This document shows, piece after piece, positions 1-13,215 of a stretch of DNA of 64,000 nt. The DNA is from Orthonyx spaldingii (taxonomy: Eukaryota; Chordata; Aves; Passeriformes; Orthonychidae), in NCBI GenBank assembly GCA_013397795.1, contig VZTJ01004171.1, positions 553,901-617,900 on the forward strand. The letters run 5' to 3'. The translations under genes were made by a program, and so were the position numbers. The notes beneath the pieces are model-generated. The model was not told where the DNA came from. It did not search any database and was given only the letters and a program-made list of their open reading frames with translations. Numbering within the stretch: position 1 is the first letter of the stretch; each line of letters starts with the position of its first letter.

Positions 1-24
1 NNNNNNNNNNNNNNNNNGGGGGGG
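1..24. other. Assembly gap edge
   Basis: Positions 1-17 are unresolved bases (N). They are followed by a run of seven G at 18-24. The gap boundary beside a G homopolymer suggests that a GC-rich or repetitive segment was not assembled. Nothing can be said about what lies to the left. Confidence 0.95.
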
Positions 25-1234
25 CAAGGCGCAGTGGTTACTGACGTCTTTTCACACAACTATCCTTCCACATACCCTTGTGTTTGAAAACGCCTGCTGC
101 CATATTTGTTTTATTCTCATTTTCTCTACCACGGCTTTGCTTTACTTGTTGCTAGTGATACTCCGTGCAATATGTGATATATACCTTTTTTACTGTAGCC
201 TTGGAGTGCTACTATTTAAGCTAATAATAGCTAAGCAATGAAAGAAGGGAAACACCTTTCCAGATAAGTGCAGAAAAAAGGAATCATTTACACAATATCA
301 GCGTATCAGATGGCCAACGTCAATTTAGAACACAAATTCCTAAAACATTCCTTGTAGAGTTGCCCAGGTCTGAAATCATGCTCTTAATTCTTGCATGACA
401 CCAGAATGATACCTCCACAAACTTGAAATCTTTACCAAATCATTTTCATGGTGTTTTCACTGGATGGATAGTTTTTGGAAGCCCAGAATGATAAATAATT
501 TTGTCGGGCTTGGGCAATTAACAGTGACTGAGCTCACAGCAGGAACAGTTGCCTTATCAAGTCACATGGAAGCAAACAGAAAATTTCACCAAGAAAACCA
601 GCTGTTGTAAGCTGAAGGATGAGTTTGGAGGAGCACCATACCCCACACAACAAGAGAAGAAGGGATATTATTTCTTGTGGCTCACTCACTGTTTTACCTT
701 AATAAGCTTGTGTGGAAGCGAGTGTCAAAATCAACCACAACAAAAGTAGTACATCTCCACATGGTTTTGAACAGACCAGCTTTACACAAGAGAGGGTATC
801 AAGCTCAAGGTGTGAATGTTTTGTTGCTTCCCTGGCCGTCAGAACTGAAAGATGGTTTAATAAATATATCTGCTTCACACTCTGCTTCCCTGCCTACCAT
901 GTTAAAAAAAATCTGTCAGCTAAAGAAGTGATTAATTCCTTCAACCACCAGTTAGTCAACTGAAAATAATCTGCCAAAGACCCATTTGTTGCCATTTCTG
1001 AAGTTATTGACAAGCAATATGAAACTTAATTGAGTGATAAATAGCATAGGACATTTTGTACCTCATAAAATTACTGTATTAATAGACAATGCATCGATGC
1101 AGTGTCTTGCCTTCAAAAACAAAAATTAGTCTCAAGGCAAGGTGTGACCCTGCTAATGTTTGCCCTCATTTGCAAACTACCCTGACTCTAGCTTTTCAGT
1201 CTCACTTTTCTTGCCTCAGGCAACCAGACATTTC

Positions 1235-1237
<3 letters not shown>

Positions 1238-1273
<36 letters not shown>

Positions 1274-1290
1274 CACAAGAAAANAAAAAG
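1238..1290. repeat. A34 homopolymer with an ambiguous base
   Basis: An uninterrupted run of 34 A occupies 1238-1271, followed by A-rich sequence with one N at 1284. No retroposed gene or LINE tail was recognised immediately upstream, so this is called a homopolymer rather than a retrogene tail. The N suggests the sequencing or assembly was uncertain here, so the length should not be trusted. Confidence 0.9.
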
Positions 1291-1914
1291 AAGAAAAAAA
1301 CCCACTAGAAACAGCTTCTGAGCAACTGATTTAAGTGAATTCCATTATCAGGTTTCTGTACCAAAAGGAGTAAGAGCTTCTGTTGCACAGAGAATTCCTA
1401 TTCCAGGATATGCCGTGCAAATTTAGATATGATGATCACTGCAGTGTAAACCTGCTGTGACCAGTGTGACAAACAAATGCTGGACAAGAACGGTGAATTT
1501 GGACATTTGGTGCAGAACTGAATCACTATCACCCAAAGGTCTTCCATCGTTCTTGGAAAGCCGCAGTTCATCCCTGTCACAACCATTGTTATATGTGTAG
1601 TAATGATTTGCAAACTTGCACCAAATAAAAACAAAGAACATGGTTATGAATAGGATCTCTGCAGTGAGTACTAGAGAGAAGAAAATAATATTTCAAGTTA
1701 TATTAATTGAAGTATTAATACAAGGCAGTATTCATTTTACCTTAGCCATTGAAAAGTTAGTTCTCAAAAAAAAAATTAGATTAAATTCCTTCCATGAGCT
1801 CCATAAGATCCTATAAATACCAAAAAAGATATCACGTTTTATTTCAGAAACACTTATGTCACACTTAAAAATGGCTACATTTTCTTAATTTTCTTCTATA
1901 AAATAAATTTCATT

Positions 1915-1972
1915 TTTTTGACCAATAAGATGGAAGGATTGTATTTTTGACCAATAAGATGGAAAGATTGTA
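1915..1972. repeat. 29-bp tandem duplication
   Basis: Two head-to-tail copies of a 29-bp unit (1915-1943 and 1944-1972) differ at a single base (G/A in the GGAAGG/GGAAAG part). Each unit contains GACCAATAAG, so a CCAAT pentamer is present twice at 29-bp spacing. High identity implies a fairly recent local duplication. Confidence 0.9.
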
Positions 1973-2264
1973 ATGGTGCTAAGATATATATATATAATCA
2001 AATATAAGGGCATCATAATTCAGAGCATAATTAACACTCCTAAACTGCCATTTACCGGCATCTGCTGTATTTAACTCAAGTTCTCAAATCAGATGTCTTC
2101 AAAGAAGCACCTCTCAAATGTATCATCTCCCCCATGGCAACTGAAATTTCTGAAAATACAGAAAGCTGCAGCCCAGAGCTGTGGTGCTGAGCAGCTGATG
2201 GCGCAGCCTGGATGGCTTCAGGCACCAGCACTGTGGGACTGGAGATGCTGACAGATAACTGAAT

Positions 2265-2895
2265 GGCAGAAAGAATCAGGTTGGAAGTTACCTCTGGACT
2301 TGAGCTAATCCAACCCTGCTGCTTAAAGCAAGGTCAACTAGAACACATTGTTCAGCGTGGTGTCCAGCCAGGTTTCTAGTGTCTTCATGGGTGAAGACTC
2401 CACAATATCTTTAAACATCACATTGCAGTGTTTGACAACCTTCACAGCAAAAAAAAAAAAAAGTTATTTTCCTGTATTTAAGAGGAATTTCCTGTATTTC
2501 AGATTGTGAAATACACATCCTCCTGTCTTTTCACAGGATGCCACTGGGAAGAGTCCAGCTCCCTATTCTTTTCCATTAGCTATTCATACATGTGGATAAG
2601 ATCTCCAGGAGCCCCCCCCTTCTCTAGTCTGAACAGTCACAGCTGTCTCCTCTTCTCCTTGTACATCAGATGCTGCTGTCTCTTAACCATTTTAGCAGCC
2701 CTTTGCTGCACTTGCTGCAGTAAGTCCATCTCTCTCTTGTACTGGGGAGCCCAGGCTTAAACCCAGAAATTCAGATGTGCTTCACCAGTACTGAGTAGAA
2801 AGGAAGCATTACCTCCCTCCAACTGCTGGCTGTGCTCTCCCTAATGCAGGCCATATAATGTTTATTGCAGCCTAAAATGATCCTGTTTGCGTTTA
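2265..2895 (-). mobile_element. CR1 LINE, 3' end fragment
   Basis: Read on the minus strand this is the 3' part of an avian CR1 retrotransposon, truncated at its 5' end as is usual for the family. On the plus strand the landmarks in order are the tail-proximal GGTTGGAA, the TCCAACCCTGCTGC block, GGTGTCCAGCCAGG, AGACTCCACAA, CAGTGTTTGACAACC, a short A run at 2449-2462 that replaces the usual AAAAAGTTTTT, GATAAGATCTCC, and CTCTTGTACTGGGGAGCCCA near 2736-2755. Several small gaps and many substitutions indicate an old copy. The right boundary is uncertain because similarity fades after about 2860 and picks up weakly at GCAGCC..GATCC. It encodes nothing intact. Confidence 0.92.
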
Positions 2896-5800
2896 TCACT
2901 GACACTAGAAATAGCACTGCTGCAAATGTGCAGTGCTCCAGTTAGAAGTCTGCTTGGCTGTAGTGCTCATTTATGTTTTCACTTGTGAAGTCAGTCTGGT
3001 CAGTCAGAGTCCTCATGGATTCCCTGGCTCAGTTCAGCTCTATTTGGTGTATTATTGAACCCAGGGGTGATGTGGCATCAAAAAGATGCTGTGCATCTTT
3101 TGTGAAGGCATGGGCAAACTTAATTTTTGGCTTAATGATAATGGTTGGCTTCGTAGCTTTGATTTTTTTTTTTCTATCATGTTTCTTATTTATAATTGCA
3201 ATTTCTACCCCACTCCATAATGATTCATTTTCAGTATTGCCATGCAATGGCATTTGTTGGAGACTCCCATGAGAAACACATTGCCTTTCCGTTCCAGTGC
3301 AGAGGAGGTGCACGCAACACGGAAAGGTGACAGTCACCTGATCCATGGCATTAGTAATCAAATTGGGGTTTACACAACAGGAGATGAAAATTAATCTTGA
3401 AGATGGATGAGAATTTGAAAAACTTAATAAAACCTGTATCATTCACTGTGCCTTTTTAAAAGCCTTCTAAGATCAATCTAAGTGCCAAAAGGTGTGATGC
3501 CAGCTGAAGAGTTAATTTAATTCTGCATTGATTAAAATACATCTGAACTGAGATTAACTGTGGGTTTTTGATACCTCTGCCACCTGGTTAGTATTCTTGT
3601 ATTGATTCACTTGTTCTTGCTATAGGAAGTTGAAAACACTGTGGAAGACGTGCTATCATTGATGTGTCTGAAAGCATCTAATGAATTTCTTACTAAATTA
3701 CAATGAAGGTCGAAAGAGGTTTCAGTGATTTATTCACATCTAACTCAGTATGTCCCTTTGTGGACAATGTTAAATCCTCTCAGTTAGAAATTACTCTTAC
3801 TTAAGGCTCATAAATTCCTTCTTCAGGAACATGTCTCATGCTGTTTCAAAATATATCAAAAGGGTACCAATGTTAGATGTTTTACCTTCAGTCTTTTTCA
3901 CTGAAAGTCTCCCTTTTCAAATAGTGCCTGTCATTTTCTCACAGTTATTCAGCCATGATCAGTCAGATCTGAGTATTTATCACAATTAATGCCTGTATGT
4001 TCAACAAAGAAAGTTTTGCATAGAGTTTCAAGTCTGCCTTGAAGAACGGTTTTTTTCAGTGAATTAATGAAAGCACAGGTTCCCTATTTCATGGACTTCA
4101 TACACCTGCAAGCAAGCTGTCCTGCAACACAAACTTTCTGAGAATCAAAAGGGTTTTTGTTTCTGTTGCAAGTTTTCTTGGTAAACTGCTGTTTCCTGGA
4201 GGGCAGATTAGATTTATTATGTGTGTTCTGACAGTATGTCTGTATCTTGTATAGAGACACGATTTTGTGAAGTTCTCACAGCGAATTACCATGGAGAGTC
4301 ACAGCAATGTTACAAAAGTTGTAACAGCAGTGACAGATAAATAGGATTCTCAGTTTTCATTTTCTTTGGAAAATAGAGGCAGTCAGACTTCCTGTGGAAA
4401 CATCTTACAGTTGGATTTGCTTTCTTGCCCAACATTCTTATATTTATTTGGAAGGTGGGTGTAATGCTTGTTTGTACTGATCAAGTATTAATACCTCTTT
4501 TTAGGCAAGGAAGCAGTGATATTTGGCCAGATTATAAAATCATTTCATTTATGAAGATATATTTAGGAAACTATCAACTTTAAATAAAAGTTCCATCTTG
4601 GATAATTGAAAAACCTTTGCATCCTTCTCTATTTTAAATTGTTATGGCATCCTTCCTGTCCTGAGTGAGTTGTTATAAAATCTTTGTCCTGTGTTGTACT
4701 AAACATTGGCTATGCCTATGATGTGTGATCCTGAACAACTTTTCAGTTCCCTGCTGCAGGTGCGTGCCCTGACAACACCCTGACTTTGTCAGGTACGAGC
4801 TCTGCAAATGGATTCTTTCCCACTGTGGCTTGATTTCCATTAAAGGAAGCCTAGGCAGGCAGGCAGGCGGGCTGGCAGCAGGAAAGCAGCAGCAGAGTGC
4901 TTCGAAAGGGAGCACGAAGCTCAGGGAATTAGGAGTGCAGGGAGCAAACATCATAAAGTGCATGTATGCTGCAACAAGTTTTAGCCTTTTTCACATTTTA
5001 TAATCGGATTATTGAATTGATTCCTATAGGCATAAGAATTCAAGTCTAACAAAAGTTTCGGTATTTCGTGATAGATAAGCTCAGTTTTGGAAAAGGTTTG
5101 ATTTGTATAGTGTAATCCACTGCTGTGGACTTTCTCTGCTGCCATATCTTCACAGTCTCTGAATATGAGCTTAATTCAGCTGTTAAAATGATGTGAGAGG
5201 AAAAAAACCTGTGCACAAGTTGGCAATCACATTTGAGACGTTCAAATTATCTGCTATTTTAGCAATATTGAAAATAAGATCAAGAATTATTCTTGTGCAT
5301 AAAAGTAGTTCTCATTCAATATTTCAGTCTCTGATCTTCTAAATTAGATAAAATTTTGTAATTATATAATTATAAAAAATGCTCATTTGCTTTTTGTTAA
5401 GAAGGCTCTGTTTGCATTGTGTTGAGTATGATGGATTCCAGCTATTTTTTACTTGTTTGGATTATGTGAGAGAACAAATATATGCTAAGGTGCTAGTTCC
5501 TATATGTAATCTCTCTTGATTTTCTGTAGAAATAATCACTCATGAAAATATTCTTGAACAAATTCCTGAAGTTAGATATTCTGATACAAACATCTGGATC
5601 AACCCTTTATTTTGTGGGGAAGTATTGTGAGTAGTTAAAGAGACATTATTCTGGAAATCCTTTTGTGTCAAAAGAAAATGGAATACAGTACTGAACTGAC
5701 ATCATTGGGAAAGCAAGAACATCATTTGCAAATAAAATTAGTTTGACTTCAGTTTTGCAAATGTTGGTTTGTATAAATAAATATTTCTCTTTTATTCTGA

Positions 5801-8800
5801 TTACCTACCATGGTAAATACTTACTGACTTTACTGTAGATAAGGGTTTACTCTTTTCGATTTTTATTCCTGGATCATTTTGGTTTGCAACTTCTTAGCGT
5901 GGTTCACACAGAGTTAAAATAAATGAGCTACTTACAGAGCAAAGGTATTATCCTCATCAGAATCTAGCTCTCAGCAGTTGTTACTGAAATCTGGAAATTT
6001 TGAATAGGCTCATCATACTGCAAAGGACTGATTGGAGTTGCCTTTCTAATTCATCATAAAAAAGCCTGCAACGTGCCCCCCCTCCCCTTGCCCTATTAAA
6101 CTGTGTTGTTTAATTTCAGTAAATGCAAATAAATACTGAGCTACAGTGACCTCATTAACTTCAAGTCATCTAGTCAGAGAAATCATGGCTAGATAATGAA
6201 AACCTAGTTCAAAATTCATAGGGAGGTAAAAAATAGTAATTCAGTCTTTTTTCATGTTGGGGATTTTTTTTGAGGAAAAAGTAGAAAAACGCCAAAGAAG
6301 GAACTTCCTTCTTACAGGACTTCTCATGTGGACTACAAACATGTAGGCAGTTCTGTTTTCTTCTCTGGGATCACTCAAACAAATGCAAACTGCACTATCA
6401 GGGAGTTTCCTATATTTTTTTATTCTTCCTGCCTGTCAGATCTTTCTTTAGTGAAGGCTACTGTCAGGTAGCTTTTCTCTTCTTTTACTGCTTCTTAATT
6501 TCCTTCTGCCTTCTCTGGTAAGGAATAAGAAACTTATTGTGGGGAGATAGAAATGGACTGGCTTACAGAGAACTGACAAAGGAACTGCCCCTCTTGCCTC
6601 TCTCTGTGGCAGAAGTAGAGCACTTCTTATGAAATAACTCCAGGAAAGAGGTATTCCAATAATCTTTGTGAGCCCAGTGCATTGTGTCAGCTGAGCACTG
6701 ATGGTGCAAGAACAGCCACATACTAACTCACCCAAGACTGACTATAGATGAAGGTATATTATCACCTGAATTTGACATATTAAGCATATTTAGCATTGAT
6801 TTCCTACAAAATACAATGTTGATTTCTCATGACCTACCCCCCCAAATATGTGTGCCTTTTCCTCATTCTAAAACTTCCTGAAGTAGTTTTTTTGCACATC
6901 TTGGCAGAAGCCTTCTATTTTATGTTAAATGTGAACATTTGTCATTATCCCTTCACCTCACACTTGTATTCATAACAAAGAATTAGTTCCTTGCAGATCA
7001 TATTGTCCTATAATGAGCCTGACATTCCTTTTGTTCTGTAGACCTTTCCATGGAATAAGTCTATGAGTAGATTCTTTGTATAAAATCAGTACAAAGTAGC
7101 ATGCTCTCAGTTTTGAATAACTAAATATGATAATAAGACAACAAAAGAATGAAATCTGAAATTGACTTAATACGACTAGAAACAGAATAAGAAAAAGAAA
7201 AAGAGAAAAGAAACTAAGTTCTGAAAAGCCAGTAAAACAGCTACCTTGCAAAAGATAAAAATATATGTAAGAATTAAAAAATTGTGAATTTAATAAAAGA
7301 ACAGCACCGCTGAATGATTTTATTCTTTTGCCCCTGAATTTCCAATTCCATACATATTAGCTGTTCTATGAAAATTTCCACTGCTAAGTTACACCAAGTG
7401 CCACTGCTCCAGCTGCAAGATAGGCATTAGTAAAGAAGTGTCTGCCCTGCCTAGGCTTGTTCTCTCCAAACTAATACTCACAAAGTTAGTGGGAAGAAAT
7501 TAAAAAGCTTCTGAAGTGTTTTTTGATTTTGCTAATCTTATAATAACTAGTTTATGAAAAAGCTCTTGGAAGAGCACTGTGATAGAGGAGTTTTGCACAG
7601 CTGGATTATGCATCCTTAAAACTGAAGTAAAAAAGTCCTTCAACCAGCAGACTAAAAGGCATTGTTCCTCAAACTGTATAGATCGTATGCACCTGTTAGC
7701 CTCATCACTTCCTCTAAGATTTATTTGGTGTCACTGGGTTTAACATGATTTTCTTGAGGTAGCTTCTTAGGCGAAAAGATATTAAGAAAGCAGAGCCTAA
7801 AGTACATTTTAATATGTTTGTAATATTTTCACATTATGTACTTTACACTAGCAACCAAAAACCCACAAGGCACATACATGGTTTTGCAGACACATGCACC
7901 AATGTTCACTGTCCTGCTACAAACCCACATGCTGCCATCAGGATCACCCGTGACATTTCCTGAACAGAACCACAGCTCCTTTACCACGAATCTGAATTAA
8001 AAATAAACAACAAAAAAAATCTTTATTTTAAAATCTGTTTCTAAAGTGAAAATGTGGATGATGGAAAAGCGTTCAGTTGGGTGTTCAGGAAAGGTTTGTT
8101 CTATTTCCAGTTGGTTTAGGTGTCTGGGTGCATACACAAGGCTGGGAAGTTGGCTAATCTTCCCTCTGAGGAAGTGAGCATGCTTCATAGCTATCATGGG
8201 CAGCATCACTGTGGAATAAGTTATTTACAAAGCTATGGATTTTTCAGTTAGGAAGGAACTATATAAATAGCACTGTAGCTTAACTAGTATCATTTGTAGG
8301 TGGTGTGTTAAAGATTGTCTCTTTATAAAACCTTTCCTAATCTCAGAAGTGTATTTCATTATTTTTCCGTATTAGGAAAAGCACAAATAAACCCCACAAA
8401 ACAAGCAATCAAAAACTAAAGGGAAAAAAAAAAAAAAAAAGGTGAAGATAGTTTTATGGTCCTGGTCTGTCCTGGTCTCCTTCTCCTTGACTTTTCAGTC
8501 AAAATACTAAAATAGACCTTGTTAATAAACCTTTCCAAGATGCATCCAAATAAGTAAAAATTTTCAGTAGCAGGGAGAAAAATTCAAAAGATTGCTTACC
8601 TGTCATTCTTTCTAAAAAAATTTAAATGCTTAATTTAGTAAGCTTTAGAATGAAACACAACTTCACAGATTCTGGAGGTGATGGTACATTTGTTTGAATA
8701 GCTGCAGGTAGGAACAGCAACATGACCTTGTCAATGACTTAATTTTTAATTTTTCTGGTTTTAATATGTAATTTATTTGCAAATGGAATTAAGCCATAAA

Positions 8801-11800
8801 CGTTTCATTTTCTTGAAATTGACAGATGCATATGTCTTGAATGCTGTTTGCCTAAATAATAAAAAAAATCCTGCACTTTCAAAAAGGGATTATTCTGATT
8901 AAAAAAAAATGGTTTGTTTTGGCATACAGAATGGCCAAACCTTATGCTCAGGTCTGAACTGTTTGGAGCTGGTGCTGTTGCAGAAGAGATTTTTGTGTTG
9001 ATGGGTTTAGATTGTATACTAAAATAGCTGAAACCAAAAGTGTTCTAAAGTAGTTCAAGAATTTTTATCCATTTCTTTTTTTTCCCCCGGGTATTCTATG
9101 CTTTATTTGTACTTTTTGGTTGCATTTTAAAGTTCTTTGTAACTACTCGGTGAGTTTTCCTAGTTAACATCAGATTGAACTAGGCAACCTTACAAACCAG
9201 CCTAGTTGTGTGTAATGGAAACATGTCTGTAATCAAATTATCATTTAAATAGTATTTTGAAAATATTTACCTACACTCAGGAAAAAACCTGACAAAATCT
9301 GCTCTTCCTGTTCATATGGCATACACTTCCAATAGCCAAGCTTTTGTTCCTTTACTCACCTGTGCAGATAGACAGTCCAGTTTCTCATGAAGTCCATAGT
9401 GGGTGGATTATTTATAACAGCTTCTAAATGTTCGTGGGTAAAAAAATTATCTACTTGCTGCATTCATGAATGAGCTGAAAATATGAACGTTTACCATAAT
9501 CATCCTTTTTTCCTAGCAGCCACAGCTTTAGAACTGGCAAAACTAAGATGTTGCATTTCTTCCTTTCTTTTAATCTTAATGTTGTCAAAGAGCTGACAAT
9601 AACAGAAAGACCTCAAGGTTGGACAACTCGTATGCATAGGAATTCTAAGCAGGGATCAATTTCCTTCCATCTGCTTTAATTTTATTTCAGTTTTATGAAT
9701 CACCTCAATGCATAAACTGCTGCTGTCCCGCAGGTGGTTTTGTCATTTGTGATGCAAAAGACCTCTTCCTAACATCAGAAAAACGTGTGTTGGTGTCCTC
9801 TTGTAGAAATACATGGAACACTTCCTAAATAGGTTACTAGACTGGGCTGTGGTGTGCAGTTGGTACCAGCCTCTCTTTGAGCGTGTGGGTCTGTAAAGCA
9901 ACAGCTGAAAAGACTCCTTGACTTCAGGAGGAATCATCAATGCCTGGACCCATCCCTGCCCTGGGTCCACACACGGCACTGACTTATTCATTCTCTGTAA
10001 TACCGAGGATTCCTCCCAGGTCTATTCATAAGCATGGAGTTTAATGTAGTATTTCAAGGGTTTATTAGTGAAGGAGATCAACACAAGTCTCTTTCACAGA
10101 GCCAGATTACTGCAAAGCTCTTCATTGAAGCTTCTGTAGGATTAGAAGAGCTAATTGTTATAGCCATCGAATATATTATCTCTTAGTATGCCATGCATTA
10201 ATAGAAGAGCTTTGAATTTCAAACAGTTATTATATTAACTCAACGAGAAATTTATTTTAAATAGCAAGATAAATTTTCTAAAATTATTCATATTACCTTC
10301 TTTGCAGGAAATTCATCTTGGCCATATTGCAGGCTGAAAGAAAAACAATCAAATCACAAAACACTGAAAGTTTAGCAATAAATATTGTTTATAGAGCATG
10401 TGCCTGCTGATCTCTGAAATTTAAAAACATTGTGTCTTACCTATGAAAGAATACTAAGTTTTATGGAAAATACTGATTACCTAATGTGTGAGTCATAGCT
10501 TAGGTTTCTGTTAAGTAACAGAAATTTTTATCCAGTAGAATCTTTATTATCACTGGTATACAAGGACAAAAAAAGTATAATTGTCAGAGCTTTGGCTGAA
10601 TTTAAAAGGACACAGATTTAGTACAAGCAGAAAAAGTAGAAATTTAAGCAGAACTGACAGAAAATGGGAAGTGTGAAAAGGAGGGAGAAGAAGAAATAAT
10701 TCTGATTATTTTTAGTTCTACTCTTTGATCACCTCTATTGACTTTGTCAAATATCACCAGCAGAAAAATTATGTATAAAATTTCACAGAAAGAAGAAAGC
10801 AAACATAAGTTAAATATAGGTACAATGTATAGAAGGGATTTATTGTATTTTTTGCTTCCTGCTGTAGTTTAACACATAGACATATTTTGAAATGTTTTTG
10901 AGAAATGGCTGCTTAATACAGTTTTATGGTCACTGAACTTCTTGCTTATTAGAAAAGCTCCATCTCTAACCTCCTGAGGGAATAGCACATAAGCAACTAC
11001 TTTTTAAACATAATTAGGGAAATACACTCAATTGTGTCATGAAAGTTTAGGAAATGCAGTTGTGTATCTGGGACAAATTCTAGTTTTTTAACAATGCAGC
11101 AGATTGGTTTGATCATTTGATTGTGACTTCTTCATTCCTGGCTGGTCTCTTCCCCTCCTGCCCTCCCTTGGACCTCTCGAGGCTTCTACCCACCAGAGGA
11201 ATCTTCTCCTCCTCCCATCCACATCTGCACAGACATCTTCCTTCTCATCTTATCTGGGTGAAAGACTATTGCTCCTACTCTAAAGAAGTAGGATACAACA
11301 TGACAACAGTATAATGTGTTGCAATATTATACAGCATATTGTGTCTCAGGTTCCAAGTAAAACAATTATTTCCATATGAATTCTGTTTTCCAAAAGGTGA
11401 GTCACTGTGTCTTACTCTCATATGCACAGACTCTGAGCAATGTTTACATTTCTTTTATGCATGAGAATAAATATGCACATTGCAATGTGCTTTTTCCTAC
11501 ATAAAGGAATATTTCACAGGATTGAATGTAGCTTATTTTATGCAATGGGTTGACAGGGAGTGTCTAAAGCAATCTGACTTTCCTGTCCCTAGATGACATC
11601 AGAACAATTAATTTATTTGTTACCTCAAAGGAAATATTTTTACTTCTGCAGTCATTAATGTAGATAAACCCATGCTTTATCATATGAAGTGGTAATTACT
11701 TGAAACATATTTGAAGTACATATACTGATCCTGCTCAGTGTTTTGTTAAATGGATTGTATACACAAGGTGCTTTGATATTCCTGATGTGACGTGTAGGAG

Positions 11801-13074
11801 TGGGTATTGAGAGCTATAGCACAGGATGAGCGACACCACAACTAAATGCTCACCTTGGCTGGTCAGTCTTAGATCATGGAAGACTATTCAGCTCCAATTC
11901 AGAAATGTTCACCTTCTTTCCCACCACTTTTTTAACAGAAAGAACATCTGAGCACTATTCATCAGTCAGCATAAGCTCTATTGCCATAATTGCCCCATAG
12001 GCCTCATCTCTAGGCACTGCTTCACACTCTGAGAGCAGATACTCTTCAGAAAGAATGACACTTACTTAGTATGTATTGTAATATACTGCTTTGGGCTGGA
12101 TTAAGCATTTTTTTCAATGTTTTTATCATGGATTTCTGTTAAGAGACAGACCTAACACAACAAAAAACTGTTGTTTCATTTCTGCAGCTTTAGGTCCTTA
12201 GAAATTTTCATCCATTTTTCTGGCCTCGGGTCAGGTAATGACGCTACATACTGTAAAGAATAAAGACTGACACCATTCATTTGTGTTGATCTCTCTCAGA
12301 CAGCTGTTCTGGGCATAGCAGGCACATGAAATACAGTGTATATTGTAGTCACTTGTTACTTCCATCTGGCTTTCTGGTTCAAAAATGAAATTTCTGATAC
12401 ATGAAAAAGGCTGCTGCTTATGTACTAAACTCAGGTTTAGTAGCCTAGCTTCACATTCAACTACCATTATTACTATATCCAAAAGAAAGTAGTGTTGAAA
12501 ACTGAGGTACAAAACTCTCATCACAGTACTGACATGCTAGCTTCAAGGGCAGTCATGACATACATACATAAGGCAGATGTAAGGCAACATGTAAATTCAA
12601 TATCTCCTCTCACTGTTTGATTCCTGCTGCATGCCATTCCTCATTGACTTCAATAGTGCTACTCCTGGGATAGATGGATGGTACACAAGAAAGATTCATT
12701 CTTTATTTTTCTGTTTTAGAACTTTTAACCACTGAGGTGACAAGCATAGGCTGTCAGAGACCCATGATCTCTGTGCCTGCTCTTGTGGACAATAGTTCTT
12801 TGTAATGCCCTGTTAGACGTGCAGCCAGCTCCACGGGGATGAGGTTCATAGGCTGTCTGCTTTTTCCTGAATGGGAAGGAGTGCCTCCAAAGCCCCAGTT
12901 TAGGAGCTTCTATATCTCATTATACAGCAACCTAAACTGTGAGCAGCCAACCAAGAGTGTTATTGGCTTTCTGCTGGCAGGAATGAAAGTTTTAAGACAA
13001 AACAAAACTGTAATTGTTGGGGATTTTCTGTTTCTGTGATGAGAAAACTCCAGTTATGTTCACCACAGCTCTTA
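2896..13074. other. Long unique AT-rich block, no gene seen
   Basis: No coding exon, RNA gene or clear repeat was recognised across about 10 kb. Small items: an (AGGC)4 tract at 4853-4868, a 17-bp A run at 8424-8440 and purine-rich stretches near 7190-7215 and 10675-10700. The blocks at about 9720-10000 and 12780-13030 are less AT-rich than their surroundings and contain open frames of 66-82 codons, but no domain or codon pattern supports a gene. The sequence looks like old, unconstrained intron or intergenic DNA. Confidence 0.6.
4853..4868. repeat. (AGGC)4 microsatellite
   Basis: Four perfect AGGC units, with a degraded continuation (GGGCTGGCAGCAGG) to about 4882. It is short and probably not highly polymorphic. 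Confidence 0.8.
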
Positions 13075-13215
13075 TCATAGAATCACAGTCAAAGAATCAT
13101 AGAACCATTTGGGTTGGAAAAGATCTTTAAAGGTCATCTTGTCCAATTTCCTTGAAATAAGCAGGGACATCTTCAACTAGATCAGTTTGCTTAGACTCCC
13201 ATCCAGCCTGACCTT
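13075..13215 (-). mobile_element. CR1 LINE, short 3' tail
   Basis: On the plus strand the copy starts with the reversed CR1 terminus (TCATAGAATCA, then AATCATAGAACCATTTGGG), followed by TTGGAAAAGATCTTTAAAGG, TCATCTTGTCCAA, GCAGGGACATCTTCAACTAG and CATCCAGCCTGACCTTG. Only the last ~140 bp of the element are present, so it is strongly 5'-truncated. The tail is well preserved compared with the fragment at 2265. Confidence 0.95.

Larger units (their letters stand above)
25..2264. other. Non-coding AT-rich sequence, no gene seen
   Basis: I see no supportable gene here. The longest open frames (about 60-85 codons) overlap each other in different frames and have no recognisable domain. Apart from the A tract and the 29-bp tandem duplication listed separately, there is a short (AT)6 tract at 1984-1996. 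A slightly GC-richer patch lies at about 2165-2260, just before the CR1 fragment, and is unexplained. Confidence 0.7.

Noticed and set aside
3029..3442. 137-codon open frame on the minus strand
   Set aside because: No recognisable domain and no supporting promoter or splice signals. A frame of this length is expected somewhere in 64 kb read in six frames.
3626..3706. Possible terminal exon after an acceptor-like TTCTTGCTATAG, 26 codons starting EVENTVEDVLSL
   Set aside because: The peptide looks protein-like but matches nothing I know, there is no partner exon, and the match to an acceptor is ordinary. Short open stretches after AG are very common.
9720..10000. GC-richer patch with AACATCAGAAAAAC reminiscent of a CR1 ORF2 end
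   Set aside because: The surrounding CR1 blocks are missing in both orientations, so the resemblance is not supported.
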